From the NCBI GenBank assembly GCA_945893365.1, contig CAMDED010000020.1, forward strand, positions 1 through 64,000: a stretch of 64,000 bases of DNA, in the 5' to 3' direction. The position numbers and the translations under genes are program-made. The notes beneath the pieces are model-generated. The model did no database searches. It saw only the letters and a program-made list of their open reading frames with translations, and had not been told where the DNA came from. This DNA is from Candidatus Sulfopaludibacter sp. SbA3. GTDB taxonomy: Bacteria > Acidobacteriota > Terriglobia > Bryobacterales > Bryobacteraceae. Positions 33,612-41,775 of the stretch are shown here, one piece after another (positions within the stretch are counted from its first letter, which is position 1; every line of letters starts with the position of its first letter).

Positions 33612-34168
33612 GAGCGGTTTCTTCCTTCAATCGGGCAGACATAGAAATTCTCGCTCTCGATTCCCAGCGCGTGATCGAACCGCGCGCGATAGTTCTCGAG
33701 CGCGATCGCGGATGTGATCTCGACGATCTGGTTGCCGTTGAAGTATCTTTTCAATTCCGCGAACACTTCGTCCGTCACGCTCACCGGAGTGTCGCACACA
33801 CGATCCACGTAGACAAGCGCGGCCTTCTCGCGGGCGCTGAAAAACCCGCTAGAAGCGAACTCGGCGACGGCGGCGATTTCTTCGTCGGTAATCCCATTCT
33901 TTCTGCTCACGGCAGAGCCTGCATCGATTCAAAACAGACAGCCGATGCGCTGAGCCCCGCGCAAGTGCATCAGCGAATGGAGACGGCGGTCGACCAGGCC
34001 GGAGCTTTCGACCGCCGCGCCGGCAATATTGATGGTCCAGGCGATACCGGGCGTGCGCGCTTGAACCTTGACCGGACCCGGAACCCGGCCCAGCGCCTTT
34101 CGAACAATCCAGTAGAGCGGCCGCACCCACCACGCCGCGTCCCGCTCTTCAAGCCCCGTGATTCGCAA
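33608..34168 (-). CDS. Carboxymuconolactone-decarboxylase/AhpD-like protein with in-frame TGA, probable selenoprotein
   Basis: Read through one TGA (33931-33929) the gene encodes 186 aa from TTG 34168. Upstream of the TGA: 'ITGLEERDAAWWVRPLYWIV' and 'LHSLMHLRGAQRIGCLF'. Downstream, in the same frame: 'IDAGSAVSRKNGITDEEIAA', 'FFSAREKAALVYVDRV' and 'EITSAIALENYRARFDHALG'. Relatives have GC-x-F-C-x-D at this spot, so the TGA replaces the second Cys of CxxC, giving C77-L-F-U80. Both halves keep family similarity and no other defect is visible. The start overlaps the alcohol dehydrogenase end by 20 bp and the stop overlaps the isomerase by 4 bp. A thiol/selenol peroxidase or reductase role is inferred. 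If TGA is a true stop, this is instead a cleanly interrupted gene. Confidence 0.72.
33902..33916 (-). promoter_or_regulatory. Candidate bacterial SECIS stem-loop
   Basis: Starting 12 nt after the in-frame TGA, the minus strand reads TCTGC-CGTGA-GCAGA: a perfect 5-bp stem with a 5-nt loop. The loop begins 17 nt after the TGA and has G as its second base. Bacterial SECIS elements recognised by SelB need an apical loop about 16-37 nt from UGA with a G among the first two loop bases, so this fits. A short AATC/GATT pairing could extend the base. Confidence 0.6.
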
Positions 34169-35285
34169 CGCCGGCGCCTCCCGCGTCCGGTACCAACACC
34201 GCCTTGCCCGATTGCCACCGCCGCACGGTATCGAGCGCCTTATTCGCGTCCGCGAGCGCGAACTTGTGCGTCACCTCCGACGCGAACAGATCCTTGAGAT
34301 GCGTGCCCGCGAGGAGCGTGATCGCGCGGTCGACATGACGCGGCTCGAAACCCCAGGACCCGATCAGCTGCAGTTGTTTTCGAGTGATCGCATGCGGATT
34401 GAAACTGATGTTACCCGCATCGGCGTACTGCCCGAGCACGAGATAGCGCGCCCCGTCGCGGCAGAGGTCGATGCCTTCGGTGACGGCGTCGGGATGGCCC
34501 ACGCATTCGACGGCGTAGTCCGCGCCAAACGGCCCGGTTTCGTCGAGAACCGCGCGGCGGCGGTCCGCGGCGCTTGGAATGGCCGCGACGTCGATGGTTG
34601 CGTCCGCGCCGAAGTTCCGCGCGAGCTCGAGACGGTGTGGAGGGCCGCCGATGGCGATGACGCGCGCCGCGCCTGCATGCCTGGCGAGAGCGATGGCCGC
34701 AAGACCGACCGGCCCCGTACCCTGAACCACGACGATATCGCCCCACTCCACAGGGGCGCGCTCGAATCCGTGAATACCGGTTACCAGCGCGCATCCGGCG
34801 CCCACAACCGACTCGGACGGGAGGTCGTCCGGAATACGAAAGATCGCCGTTCCCGCGCGCAGCAGGATCCGTTCCGCGTAGCCGCCGCGCAGATGCGGGG
34901 CCTGATCGGCACAGTAGGAGATCCCGTAGGCCTTGCGCGAGACGCAGCGCGTGGGCTGCCTCTTCAGGCGGCAGTAATAGCACTCGCCGCAGACAATGGA
35001 ACTGGCCCAGGTAACGCGGTCGCCCAGCGAAAGCGGGTTGCCGCGCCAGTCCTTCTCGATCCCGGCTCCAAGGCGCTCAATCCGTCCGGCGGTCTCGTGG
35101 CCCATGATGACGGGCAGCGGGATGGCGAGCTGGCCGAGCCACAAGTGAACGTCGGTGCCGCAGATGCCCGCCATTTCCACGCGCACGAGAGCTTCACCCG
35201 CGCCCACTTCTTGGATGGCCGGATACTCGCGAATCTCGAGCGGCTGTTGAAACGCGGTGAGCACGGCGGCCTTCACGGTCGGCAT
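34149..35285 (-). CDS. Zinc-binding medium-chain alcohol dehydrogenase
   Basis: 378 aa from ATG 35285. The GroES-like domain has the catalytic zinc ligands 'MAGICGTDVHLW' (Cys) and 'MGHETAGRIERLGAG' (His, Glu). The structural-zinc-type cluster is C-GE-C-YY-C with a further Cys after RQPTR. The Rossmann domain contains 'VVVQGTGPVGLAAIALARH' (GxGPVG). It oxidises or reduces a polyol or alcohol with NAD(P); relatives are sorbitol- or threonine-dehydrogenase-like. It is first in an operon with the CMD-like selenoprotein candidate and a TIM-barrel isomerase. A TACAAT box 7 bp before the ATG could be a -10 of a nearly leaderless transcript. Confidence 0.88.
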   Translation of the reverse strand: MPTVKAAVLTAFQQPLEIREYPAIQEVGAGEALVRVEMAGICGTDVHLWLGQLAIPLPVIMGHETAGRIERLGAGIEKDWRGNPLSLGDRVTWASSIVCGECYYCRLKRQPTRCVSRKAYGISYCADQAPHLRGGYAERILLRAGTAIFRIPDDLPSESVVGAGCALVTGIHGFERAPVEWGDIVVVQGTGPVGLAAIALARHAGAARVIAIGGPPHRLELARNFGADATIDVAAIPSAADRRRAVLDETGPFGADYAVECVGHPDAVTEGIDLCRDGARYLVLGQYADAGNISFNPHAITRKQLQLIGSWGFEPRHVDRAITLLAGTHLKDLFASEVTHKFALADANKALDTVRRWQSGKAVLVPDAGGAGVANHGA

Positions 35286-35621
35286 CGCTTCATTGTACTG
35301 AAATGGAGTTGCGCGATCGTTTGTTCCGAAATCCGAAGTTGAAGCCAAGGACAGTGCGGACTGGGCGGATGGAAGCTGAAGGCACACGGATATTCGGCGG
35401 GCGGAAGGCTTGCGGTCGTTGCGGTCTCTATAGCCCGTTTGTGCGCTTCGCGCCAAACCGTGCTGACGGAAATGCGCCGTTCACGCGTTAAGCTCCCGAT
35501 AGTCCAGCTTCGCCGGCGAGATAGTGCATTGTTCCCTTCGGGCAGGCACGCGCCTTGCGCCCAGCCAAACATCCGGATTCATCGTGGGTGCGGACCTAAG
35601 CCGCTTGTGGGCCGCTCCCGA
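35286..35621. other. Intergenic region
   Basis: About 335 bp between the starts of the alcohol dehydrogenase operon and the 3' end of the UDP-glucose dehydrogenase gene, both minus strand. I see only the possible TACAAT box near 35292-35297. Frames here do not resemble any protein family. Confidence 0.4.
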
Positions 35622-36944
35622 TCAACGCGACCGCCCAATTCCCACGTAGACGAGACCGGCACGCCGCACTTCGTTAGCCTCCAGTATGTTACGCCCGTCG
35701 AAGATCACCCGATCCGCGAGCCGGTCGCTGAGTTCATGGTAATCGGGGCTCTTGTACGCATCCCACTCGGTCATGATCGCGAGCGCATGGGCGCCGCACA
35801 CCGCGGCGTATTTGTTTTCGAACTGTTTAACGCGGTTGCCAAAACGGTCTTCAGCCCGACGCAAAGCCTGGGGATCATGAGCCTGGATGCATGCCCCGCG
35901 CTGAAGCAGATACTCGATCGCGTCCACTGCCGGAGATTCCCGGATATCGTCCGTTCGGGCCTTGAACGCCAAGCCCCAAACCGCGATGGTCTTCCCCGCG
36001 ACATCCCCGAAGTATCGCTCGATTTTCTTCGGCAGGTAAAGCTTGTGCCGATTGTTCGATTCCTCGATCGCCGGGATCACGCTCGCATCCACTCCGTGTT
36101 CCCGCGCGCTTTCGCGGAGCGCTCGAATATCCTTTCCAAAACAGCTTCCGCCGTAACCCGGCCCCGCGTACAGAAATAGTTGCCCGATGCGCGGATCGCT
36201 GGCCAGTCCAGTCCGCACGGATTCGATGTCGGCTCCGGCAACATCGCAATAGCGTGCAAGCTCGTTGATTAGCGCCACGCGGCACGCGAGGAAACTGTTG
36301 GCGGCGAGTTTGGTGACGATCGCCGATTTTGGATCTGTAAACTGCAGCAGGCCAAGCTTGCGCTTCGTGAACGGAGCGTAGAGAGCCTCCATAAACTGCT
36401 GCCCTTCCGGCGAAACCACCCCAACGATAACTCGATGAGGCTGTGCGAAGTCGCGTACCGCCGTCCCCTCGGCAAGGAATTCGGGATTCGACACCACCTC
36501 GAACTCCGCGCCGGATCCCGACGCCTCCTCGACCAGGATCGCGTGCACGCGCTCATAGATGTCCGGTGTCACCGTGCTCTTCAGCACGATCAGATGCCGC
36601 TTGGGACCGCGCAGCGCACGGCCGATCTCGTGGGCCGCCGCTTCCACGTACTGAAAGTCGTAGGCGCCGGATTCGAGCGATGGTGTTCCCACCGCTATGA
36701 ATACGGCGTCGGCAGCGTCAACCGCTTCCGCTATATCCGTGGTGAAACTAAGGGCGCCGTCCGCGACCGCGGCGCGCAGAATCTCGTCGAGCCCCGGTTC
36801 ATGGATTGGACATCCGTTTGCTTGGAGCGCTTCCACGACTTTAGGATCTTTGTCGACGCACGTCACGCGATTGCCGACCGATGCAAACATGGCTCCGCTT
36901 ACGAGCCCAACGTATCCCGTACCAACGACTGCCAGGCGCTTCAT
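35622..36944 (-). CDS. UDP-glucose 6-dehydrogenase
   Basis: 440 aa from ATG 36944, giving the Rossmann start MKRLAVVGTGYVGLVSGAMF (GxGYVG). The central part has 'LKSTVTPDIYERVHAIL' and 'VVSNPEFLAEGTAVRDF'. The catalytic Cys lies in 'GPGYGGSCFGKDIRALRESA', and the C-terminal UDP-binding domain in 'IAVWGLAFKARTDDIRESPA'. It oxidises UDP-glucose to UDP-glucuronate with two NAD+, for exopolysaccharide or cell-envelope sugars. The length is typical. Longer upstream frames lack family similarity. No other polysaccharide genes are adjacent. Confidence 0.95.
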   Translation of the reverse strand: MKRLAVVGTGYVGLVSGAMFASVGNRVTCVDKDPKVVEALQANGCPIHEPGLDEILRAAVADGALSFTTDIAEAVDAADAVFIAVGTPSLESGAYDFQYVEAAAHEIGRALRGPKRHLIVLKSTVTPDIYERVHAILVEEASGSGAEFEVVSNPEFLAEGTAVRDFAQPHRVIVGVVSPEGQQFMEALYAPFTKRKLGLLQFTDPKSAIVTKLAANSFLACRVALINELARYCDVAGADIESVRTGLASDPRIGQLFLYAGPGYGGSCFGKDIRALRESAREHGVDASVIPAIEESNNRHKLYLPKKIERYFGDVAGKTIAVWGLAFKARTDDIRESPAVDAIEYLLQRGACIQAHDPQALRRAEDRFGNRVKQFENKYAAVCGAHALAIMTEWDAYKSPDYHELSDRLADRVIFDGRNILEANEVRRAGLVYVGIGRSR

Positions 36945-37232
36945 AGACGTTAAGTAATTTAGCACAATTGCGCCGCGAACCGATTGTGAGGTCTCCCAGG
37001 CGTGCGCCAAAGGCGGACCGCGCGGGAGCGTTCTTGGGTACAAAATTCCCGGAGGTAAGGTCGCGTGGCGGAGCCTTTCGTCCGAGCCCTGAGCGGGTTC
37101 TCGCAGATGCTGAAAGAACTCAAACTCCTGAACGAGTTCCACGGAGCGAGAGTGCGATGACGCTCTACGATCAAGCTGGTCTTCGACGCGACGGAACTAC
37201 GAAAGGCTATGGCGGCGCCGCCGTAGCTGGGC
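36945..37232. other. Intergenic region, nothing recognised
   Basis: About 290 bp upstream of the UDP-glucose dehydrogenase start. On the plus strand a short frame (MLKELKLLNEFHGARVR) ends around 37158, but I recognise no family and no start signal. Promoter boxes are not obvious. Confidence 0.35.
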
Positions 37233-38072
37233 CTATCCGCGAATCCGTTCCAGCAGTCCGACGCCCATCGCGATGTCGCGCAGACGCTCCTGGTGATCCG
37301 GCACTTCGCGTTCGATGTTCATGGGGCCCCGGTAACCGACCTGCTTCAGCTTCTCGACGAAGCGTTCCATCCCGACCGATCCCCGGCCCAGCGGACGTTC
37401 GGTACCAAGAGCCCCGGGTACATCCTTCGGCGGCCAGTCGCCGTCCTTCGCATGGACGGACACCACATGCTCGGCAAGCACGCCGAGCGCCTCAATCGGG
37501 TCGCCCGTGCCGTAGAGGATCATATTCGCGGGGTCGAAATTGATGCGCAAATTTGCGCGGCCCGTGTCCTTGAAGAAATGGAGAAGCGTTTTGGCGGGCT
37601 CCTGGCCCGTCTCAAGCGCGAAGCTCTGGCCGTGCGAGGCGGCTCGATCGCAAATCCGGCGCACCATTTCACGCACTGCGATGTAATCGCGATGCGTCTC
37701 ATCCTCGGGCACGAATCCGATGTGGCAGGCGATGCCGTTCACGCCGAGAGCGGCCGCAAAATCGCTGCACTCGAGCGTGCGGGCTTCGCGCTCGGAGCGC
37801 GTGGCCTCGGGGATAAAGCCCACCGTTCGCTGCACGGTTGGAATGTCCGCGTAGTCCTCGCCCTTGTAGGCGCAGAAAACGGTGACCAGCGTAAACTGTT
37901 CGGCTGCGAGCGCGGCTTTCCACGACGCGGCGGCTCCCTCGAGGTTCATGTCGCCCGGAATCCCGATCTGCCCGCATCGCACGCCGAGAGCCTTCTGCTC
38001 ACGAATGGTTTCGACGGGGTCGCGCCCACCCCAAAACATGACGCCGATTTCCAGATCTCTCAAAGGGTGCAT
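37233..38072 (-). CDS. Sugar-phosphate isomerase/epimerase-like TIM-barrel protein
   Basis: 279 aa, cytoplasmic (no signal). The barrel elements are 'ALGVRCGQIGIPGDMNLEGA', 'LVTVFCAYKGEDYADIP', 'GINGIACHIGF'-like 'VNGIACHIGFVPED', 'SFALETGQEP' (metal Glu), 'NLRINFDPANMILYGTGDP' (Asp/Asn) and 'VSVHAKDGDWP' (His, Asp), ending with 'GPMNIEREV' (Glu). The complete metal set suggests an active enzyme, possibly a hydroxypyruvate- or inosose-type isomerase. Its start lies within the end of the upstream oxidoreductase gene (13-bp overlap), so they are co-transcribed and may act on the same sugar or inositol derivative. Confidence 0.86.
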   Translation of the reverse strand: MHPLRDLEIGVMFWGGRDPVETIREQKALGVRCGQIGIPGDMNLEGAAASWKAALAAEQFTLVTVFCAYKGEDYADIPTVQRTVGFIPEATRSEREARTLECSDFAAALGVNGIACHIGFVPEDETHRDYIAVREMVRRICDRAASHGQSFALETGQEPAKTLLHFFKDTGRANLRINFDPANMILYGTGDPIEALGVLAEHVVSVHAKDGDWPPKDVPGALGTERPLGRGSVGMERFVEKLKQVGYRGPMNIEREVPDHQERLRDIAMGVGLLERIRG

Positions 38073-39076
38073 ACGATTTTCTCTCCGTATCTCGCGCGCG
38101 ACTCAATCATGAGCCGCGTGATCCCGACCGCGGCGGCGGATTCCGCGGCAGGGCATTTTCCAGGCTGCCGCCCATCCGCCGCACAGCCGATAAAGTACTC
38201 GAGTTCAGCCTGGTAGCCATCCACTTCGGCTGTCGCCAGCGCTTCCGATTCGCCGTTCGCGCCGTAGAGCGCAAGCGGTCTGCCGGCGGAGTTGTATTCG
38301 AGCGTGCCGCCGTCCGACACGATGGTGAATTCCATCGAAAACGGGTACGACTTCGGATGGTGCCAACCGCCCGTTACCGTCACCGGACCGATCTCCGGAT
38401 AGTGAAGTTGCGCGACGATGTAGTCGATTCCGCCGGCCATGTTCTCGTGTCCCAGCGCGGAGACCGCGGTCGGACGGCCAAACAGGTGAATGGCGAAATC
38501 GACGTCGTGAATCAGAAGGTCGAAAACGCCGCCGCCGCTTTGGACTTCGTCATGGAGCCATTTACTCCAGGACGGCGCGGCGCACCGCCGCCGTAGAAAC
38601 GCGGAGCGGACCGCTCCCAGACGCCGCGATTGCAGGATGTCGCGAGCCATTTCGTAGTCGGGAAAGAAGCGCAGCACCTGCGCGACCATCAGAACCCGGC
38701 CGGCCCTCTTCGCTTCGGCGATCATGGCGTCGCAGGCTTCGCCGTTAAGCGCCATGGGTTTTTCGACCAGCACGTGCTTGCCGGCGCGTAGCGCCTCAGT
38801 GGCTACGGGCGCGTGCATGGCCGTGGGCAGACAGATGTCGACGGCTTCGATCGTGGGATCGCGTAGCGCTTCTTCGATGGTCCGGTACTTGGCGACGCCG
38901 GAGAAGTCGAGTTTCTCGCCCGGCCCGCCGAGATTACCCTGAATATCCGAGAGATCGCCGGTCAGCTTTTTCTCGTCGGCGCTGACGACGGCCGCGAGTG
39001 TGGCCGAAGGTATATGGCGGAGAGCCTTGAGATGCGTGCTCCCCATGAAGCCGAGTCCAAGGACGGCGATTCGCAT
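38060..39076 (-). CDS. Gfo/Idh/MocA-family oxidoreductase
   Basis: 338 aa. The N-terminal Rossmann fold is 'MRIAVLGLGFMGSTHLKALR'. The family's catalytic Lys lies in 'HVLVEKPMALNGEACDAM' (EKP motif, about residue 107). The C-terminal beta domain includes 'GGGVFDLLIHDVDFAIHLFG' (D..iHd.D). Such enzymes oxidise or reduce sugars and inositols with NAD(P). It forms a two-gene operon with the following TIM-barrel isomerase, a common pairing in carbohydrate catabolism. Confidence 0.9.
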   Translation of the reverse strand: MRIAVLGLGFMGSTHLKALRHIPSATLAAVVSADEKKLTGDLSDIQGNLGGPGEKLDFSGVAKYRTIEEALRDPTIEAVDICLPTAMHAPVATEALRAGKHVLVEKPMALNGEACDAMIAEAKRAGRVLMVAQVLRFFPDYEMARDILQSRRLGAVRSAFLRRRCAAPSWSKWLHDEVQSGGGVFDLLIHDVDFAIHLFGRPTAVSALGHENMAGGIDYIVAQLHYPEIGPVTVTGGWHHPKSYPFSMEFTIVSDGGTLEYNSAGRPLALYGANGESEALATAEVDGYQAELEYFIGCAADGRQPGKCPAAESAAAVGITRLMIESRARYGEKIVCTL

Positions 39077-39108
39077 GAAGAGGAAATTCTACCAGAGTAT
39101 CGGCCAGC

Positions 39109-39128
39109 GGGACAGGCCTCCTGGCCGG
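39109..39128. repeat. REP-like palindromic sequence, copy 1
   Basis: GGGACAGGCCTCCTGGCCGG here shares GGACAGGCCTCC[C/T]GGCC with the element at 53277. It is followed by a GC-rich run of CTGGCCGG units. It lies 33 bp upstream of the oxidoreductase start. Confidence 0.45.
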
Positions 39129-39270
39129 CTCTGGCCGGCCGGCGGCAGGCGGTTTCGCAGCCGGCACAGGTATTCAGCGGCGAAGCGCACTTGCACCGGA
39201 GACTAGAACCTTCGATTAGGCCGTAGATGGCCACAGCCGCGAACAGCTTGTCAAACGCGGAAATCTCACG

Positions 39271-39459
39271 ATGACCACGCCCGCTAGGAACGTCGGTGTG
39301 AGCCGGATTGAAATAGACAGCCGGCGCGGTTCTCATCGGCTGCTTTCACATCCGGACCGGCCGGATTACGAGTTCACTTTTCACGATCAAAACGAGATCG
39401 GACCTCGGATGTTGGCGAGAATTGCCAAGCGGACCGGATTGAGACCGGAAGGGATCCGA
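39271..39459 (+). pseudogene. HicA/YcfA-like toxin fragment
   Basis: The frame contains RRGSHRLLSHPDRPDYEFTF followed by HDQNEIGPRMLARIAKRTGL and RPEGI. This resembles the second half of HicA-type mRNA interferases (RGSHR with the catalytic His, then a FHD..EIGP.ML..I segment). The usual N-terminal helix and strand are replaced by an unrelated short lead, and the frame runs on into unrelated sequence. The 534-bp gap around it (39077-39610) holds no other gene I can recognise. Confidence 0.4.
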
Positions 39460-39610
39460 CGCTCTACGTTTCGAACGGGACCATGCGGTCGCTCTCCGAT
39501 GGTGAATGCGCGCAAGACTCCATTCGGGTCACCTTCAACCAGCACAAGCACTCCTTTCGCTTGCGCATCCTTCCCCATTTGTGATAAACCTTTCTCCCAC
39601 GGAGGTGACC

Positions 39611-40450
39611 ATGAGCGTCACGTCGTCCCAACGAACGATTTTCGCCGGTGTTCCCGCACTTTGCCTTTGCCTCGCATCCTGTGCAACGGATACGGCGCCA
39701 AAGCCAGGCACGCCCGCCTATCTCTGGGCGAAGGCGGTTGAAGCCGCGTCGGGCGGCGACTTGGTCAAGGCCGCCGAGCAACTCGACAAAGTAGCGTCAT
39801 CAACGGGCGAGTTTCGCTTGCGCGGGCAAACGTGGCTGCTGGTCCTGACCTCCGGGCTCGCCCGAGGATACGGGGATCTCGGCGATAGCTTCGAAGCCGG
39901 GGCCCGGGCAAACAAGGCTAATGCAACGGCGTTTCGAAGGCAGGTCACAACTTATCGCGGATTGGCAAACCGCTTTGGATTGCAGTTCGCGGAAGTGATG
40001 ATGGAGTTTGAGAAAGGTACGGACGAGAACATCCCGCTCTCCTTTCCGTTTCCCGGCGGCACGGCCGCTCAGGTAATCCAGCTCACGAAGGTCTCCACCG
40101 GCATCCTTCCGCTTACTTCCGAACTCGCGCCCGCGGAAAGACGCGCACTTGAGCGCGGCGTACTTTTGGCCGCCTGCCGCGCGGCGGGCTCCGCGGAAGA
40201 CGCCGCGAAGACACAGGATCTGTTCAAGTCCGCCACCCCTCAGGTGGCCCGCCCGGTGTTTATGATGGCGATCGCGCAGACGCTCTACGACCAGTCTCAA
40301 CTCTACGCCCGAATGAAAATGGACGACCCCGGTAAACTCAAGCTATTCTGCAACAAGGCCCTTGACACGGTGAAGAAACTGCCCGAAAGCAAACAGACTA
40401 AGGAATTGAGCGCGAAGATCAACGACGCGCTCAAGAAATTGAAATCGTGA
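39611..40450 (+). CDS. Lipoprotein of unknown function
   Basis: 279 aa. ATG 39611 is preceded by GGAGG at 5 bp. The signal peptide ends in a lipobox (LCLASC, Cys about residue 24), so it is a lipoprotein. The mature part is all-helical with TPR-like spacing ('YLWAKAVEAASGGDLVKAAE', 'FEAGARANKANATAFRR') and a Lys-rich C-terminus. I recognise no catalytic motif. Its stop overlaps the start of the ceramidase-like gene by 4 bp, so it belongs to the hydrolase operon that follows. Confidence 0.7.
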   Translation: MSVTSSQRTIFAGVPALCLCLASCATDTAPKPGTPAYLWAKAVEAASGGDLVKAAEQLDKVASSTGEFRLRGQTWLLVLTSGLARGYGDLGDSFEAGARANKANATAFRRQVTTYRGLANRFGLQFAEVMMEFEKGTDENIPLSFPFPGGTAAQVIQLTKVSTGILPLTSELAPAERRALERGVLLAACRAAGSAEDAAKTQDLFKSATPQVARPVFMMAIAQTLYDQSQLYARMKMDDPGKLKLFCNKALDTVKKLPESKQTKELSAKINDALKKLKS

Positions 40451-41775
40451 AAAAGATTATCGTCCCGCTATTGTTGTTGTGTGGACCGGCGCCCGCGGCC
40501 GAGCCCGCCTGGAAAGCCGGGGTTGCGAAAGTCAACATTACTCCCCGCGAGTCCATTTGGATGGCGGGATACGGAGCCCGCACCAAGCCCTCCGAAGGCG
40601 TCCTGCAGGAAATCTATGTGAAGGCGCTGGCCCTTCAGGACACCGCCGGCGCAGTGTCCGTTATGGTCACATCGGATCTGCTTGGATTCAGCGCAGCCAT
40701 TTCCGCGGCCATCGCAGGCAGCGCTCAGAAGCAGTTCGGACTCACACGCGACCGTCTTCTCCTGAATTCCTCGCACACGCATAGCGGGCCGGTGACCGGC
40801 ACTGTGCTCCGTCCGGCGTATGCCATGGAAAAAGCCCACGAAGAGGTGGTTGCACGCTACACGACGTGGCTGACCGAGCGCACGCTGACGGCGATTGGCG
40901 AGTCGATTCGGAACCTCGCGCCCGCATCGCTCTTCTTCGAGCAGGGCTTGGCGGGATTCGCCGTGAATCGCCGCCGCGTTGGAAACCGGCAATATCCGGG
41001 TCCGGTCGATCATGACGTGCCCGTGCTGGCCGTGCGCGGCGCGGACAATGCGCTTCGCGGCGTCGTTTTCGGCTACTCCTGCCACGCCACCGTGCTGAGC
41101 GATTACACAATCAACGGCGATTGGCCCGGTTACGCGCAAGAGGCCGTTGAGCGCGCGCATCCCGGCGCGATCGCGCTCTTTGTCGCCGGTTGCGGCGCGG
41201 ACGCGAATCCGTTGCCCCGGCGCTCGGTTACGTTGGCGAAAAATTACGGCGAAACCCTGGCCACGGCCGTGGAATCGGTGCTCGATGCAAAGATGCGCGC
41301 GGTTACAGGGCCGCTTCGCACGGCCTTCGAATACGTGGACATTCCGTTCGCCAAGGCTCCCTCGCGCGCCGAGTTTGAAGCGCGGCTTAAAGAGAAGGAC
41401 GCCGCCCGCGTGCGGCATGCCCGGTACATGCTCGACATTCTGGAACGCGACGGAAAGCTGGCGGCGACGTATCCATATCCCGTGCAAGCCTGGCAATTCG
41501 GCGGCAGCCTCACGCTGGTGCCGCTCGCGGGAGAAGTCGTGGTGGATTATTCCCTGCGCCTGCGGGGCAAGTACGGCTGGAACGACATGTGGGTGGCTGG
41601 ATACTCGAACGACGTCTTCGCGTACATTCCGTCGCTGCGCGTGTTGAAGGAGGGTGGCTACGAGGGCGGCGGCGCGATGATCGGCTACGGCCAGCCCGGG
41701 CCCTTCGGCGAGTCGGTGGAAGAGGACATTATGCGCAAGGTGGATGAGGTGTTGACGAAGGTGGGCCGCAAGTGA
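40447..41775 (+). CDS. Neutral/alkaline ceramidase N-terminal-domain protein, exported
   Basis: 442 aa with signal peptide (MKKIIVPLLLLCGPAPAAEP). 'WKAGVAKVNITPRESIWMAG' followed by 'YGARTKPSEGVL', then 'LLLNSSHTHSGPVTG' (zinc-type His pair) and 'GYSCHATVLSD' are the conserved parts of the ceramidase amidase domain. Only the N-terminal domain is present; full ceramidases are about 650 aa with a C-terminal domain. In soil bacteria such short forms are thought to hydrolyse other amides. It overlaps the lipoprotein gene by 4 bp upstream and the CocE hydrolase by 4 bp downstream. Confidence 0.82.
   Translation: MKKIIVPLLLLCGPAPAAEPAWKAGVAKVNITPRESIWMAGYGARTKPSEGVLQEIYVKALALQDTAGAVSVMVTSDLLGFSAAISAAIAGSAQKQFGLTRDRLLLNSSHTHSGPVTGTVLRPAYAMEKAHEEVVARYTTWLTERTLTAIGESIRNLAPASLFFEQGLAGFAVNRRRVGNRQYPGPVDHDVPVLAVRGADNALRGVVFGYSCHATVLSDYTINGDWPGYAQEAVERAHPGAIALFVAGCGADANPLPRRSVTLAKNYGETLATAVESVLDAKMRAVTGPLRTAFEYVDIPFAKAPSRAEFEARLKEKDAARVRHARYMLDILERDGKLAATYPYPVQAWQFGGSLTLVPLAGEVVVDYSLRLRGKYGWNDMWVAGYSNDVFAYIPSLRVLKEGGYEGGGAMIGYGQPGPFGESVEEDIMRKVDEVLTKVGRK

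Noticed and set aside
35303-35572. Short frames on both strands between the alcohol dehydrogenase and UDP-glucose dehydrogenase genes
   Set aside because: No similarity, no ribosome-binding site; left as intergenic.
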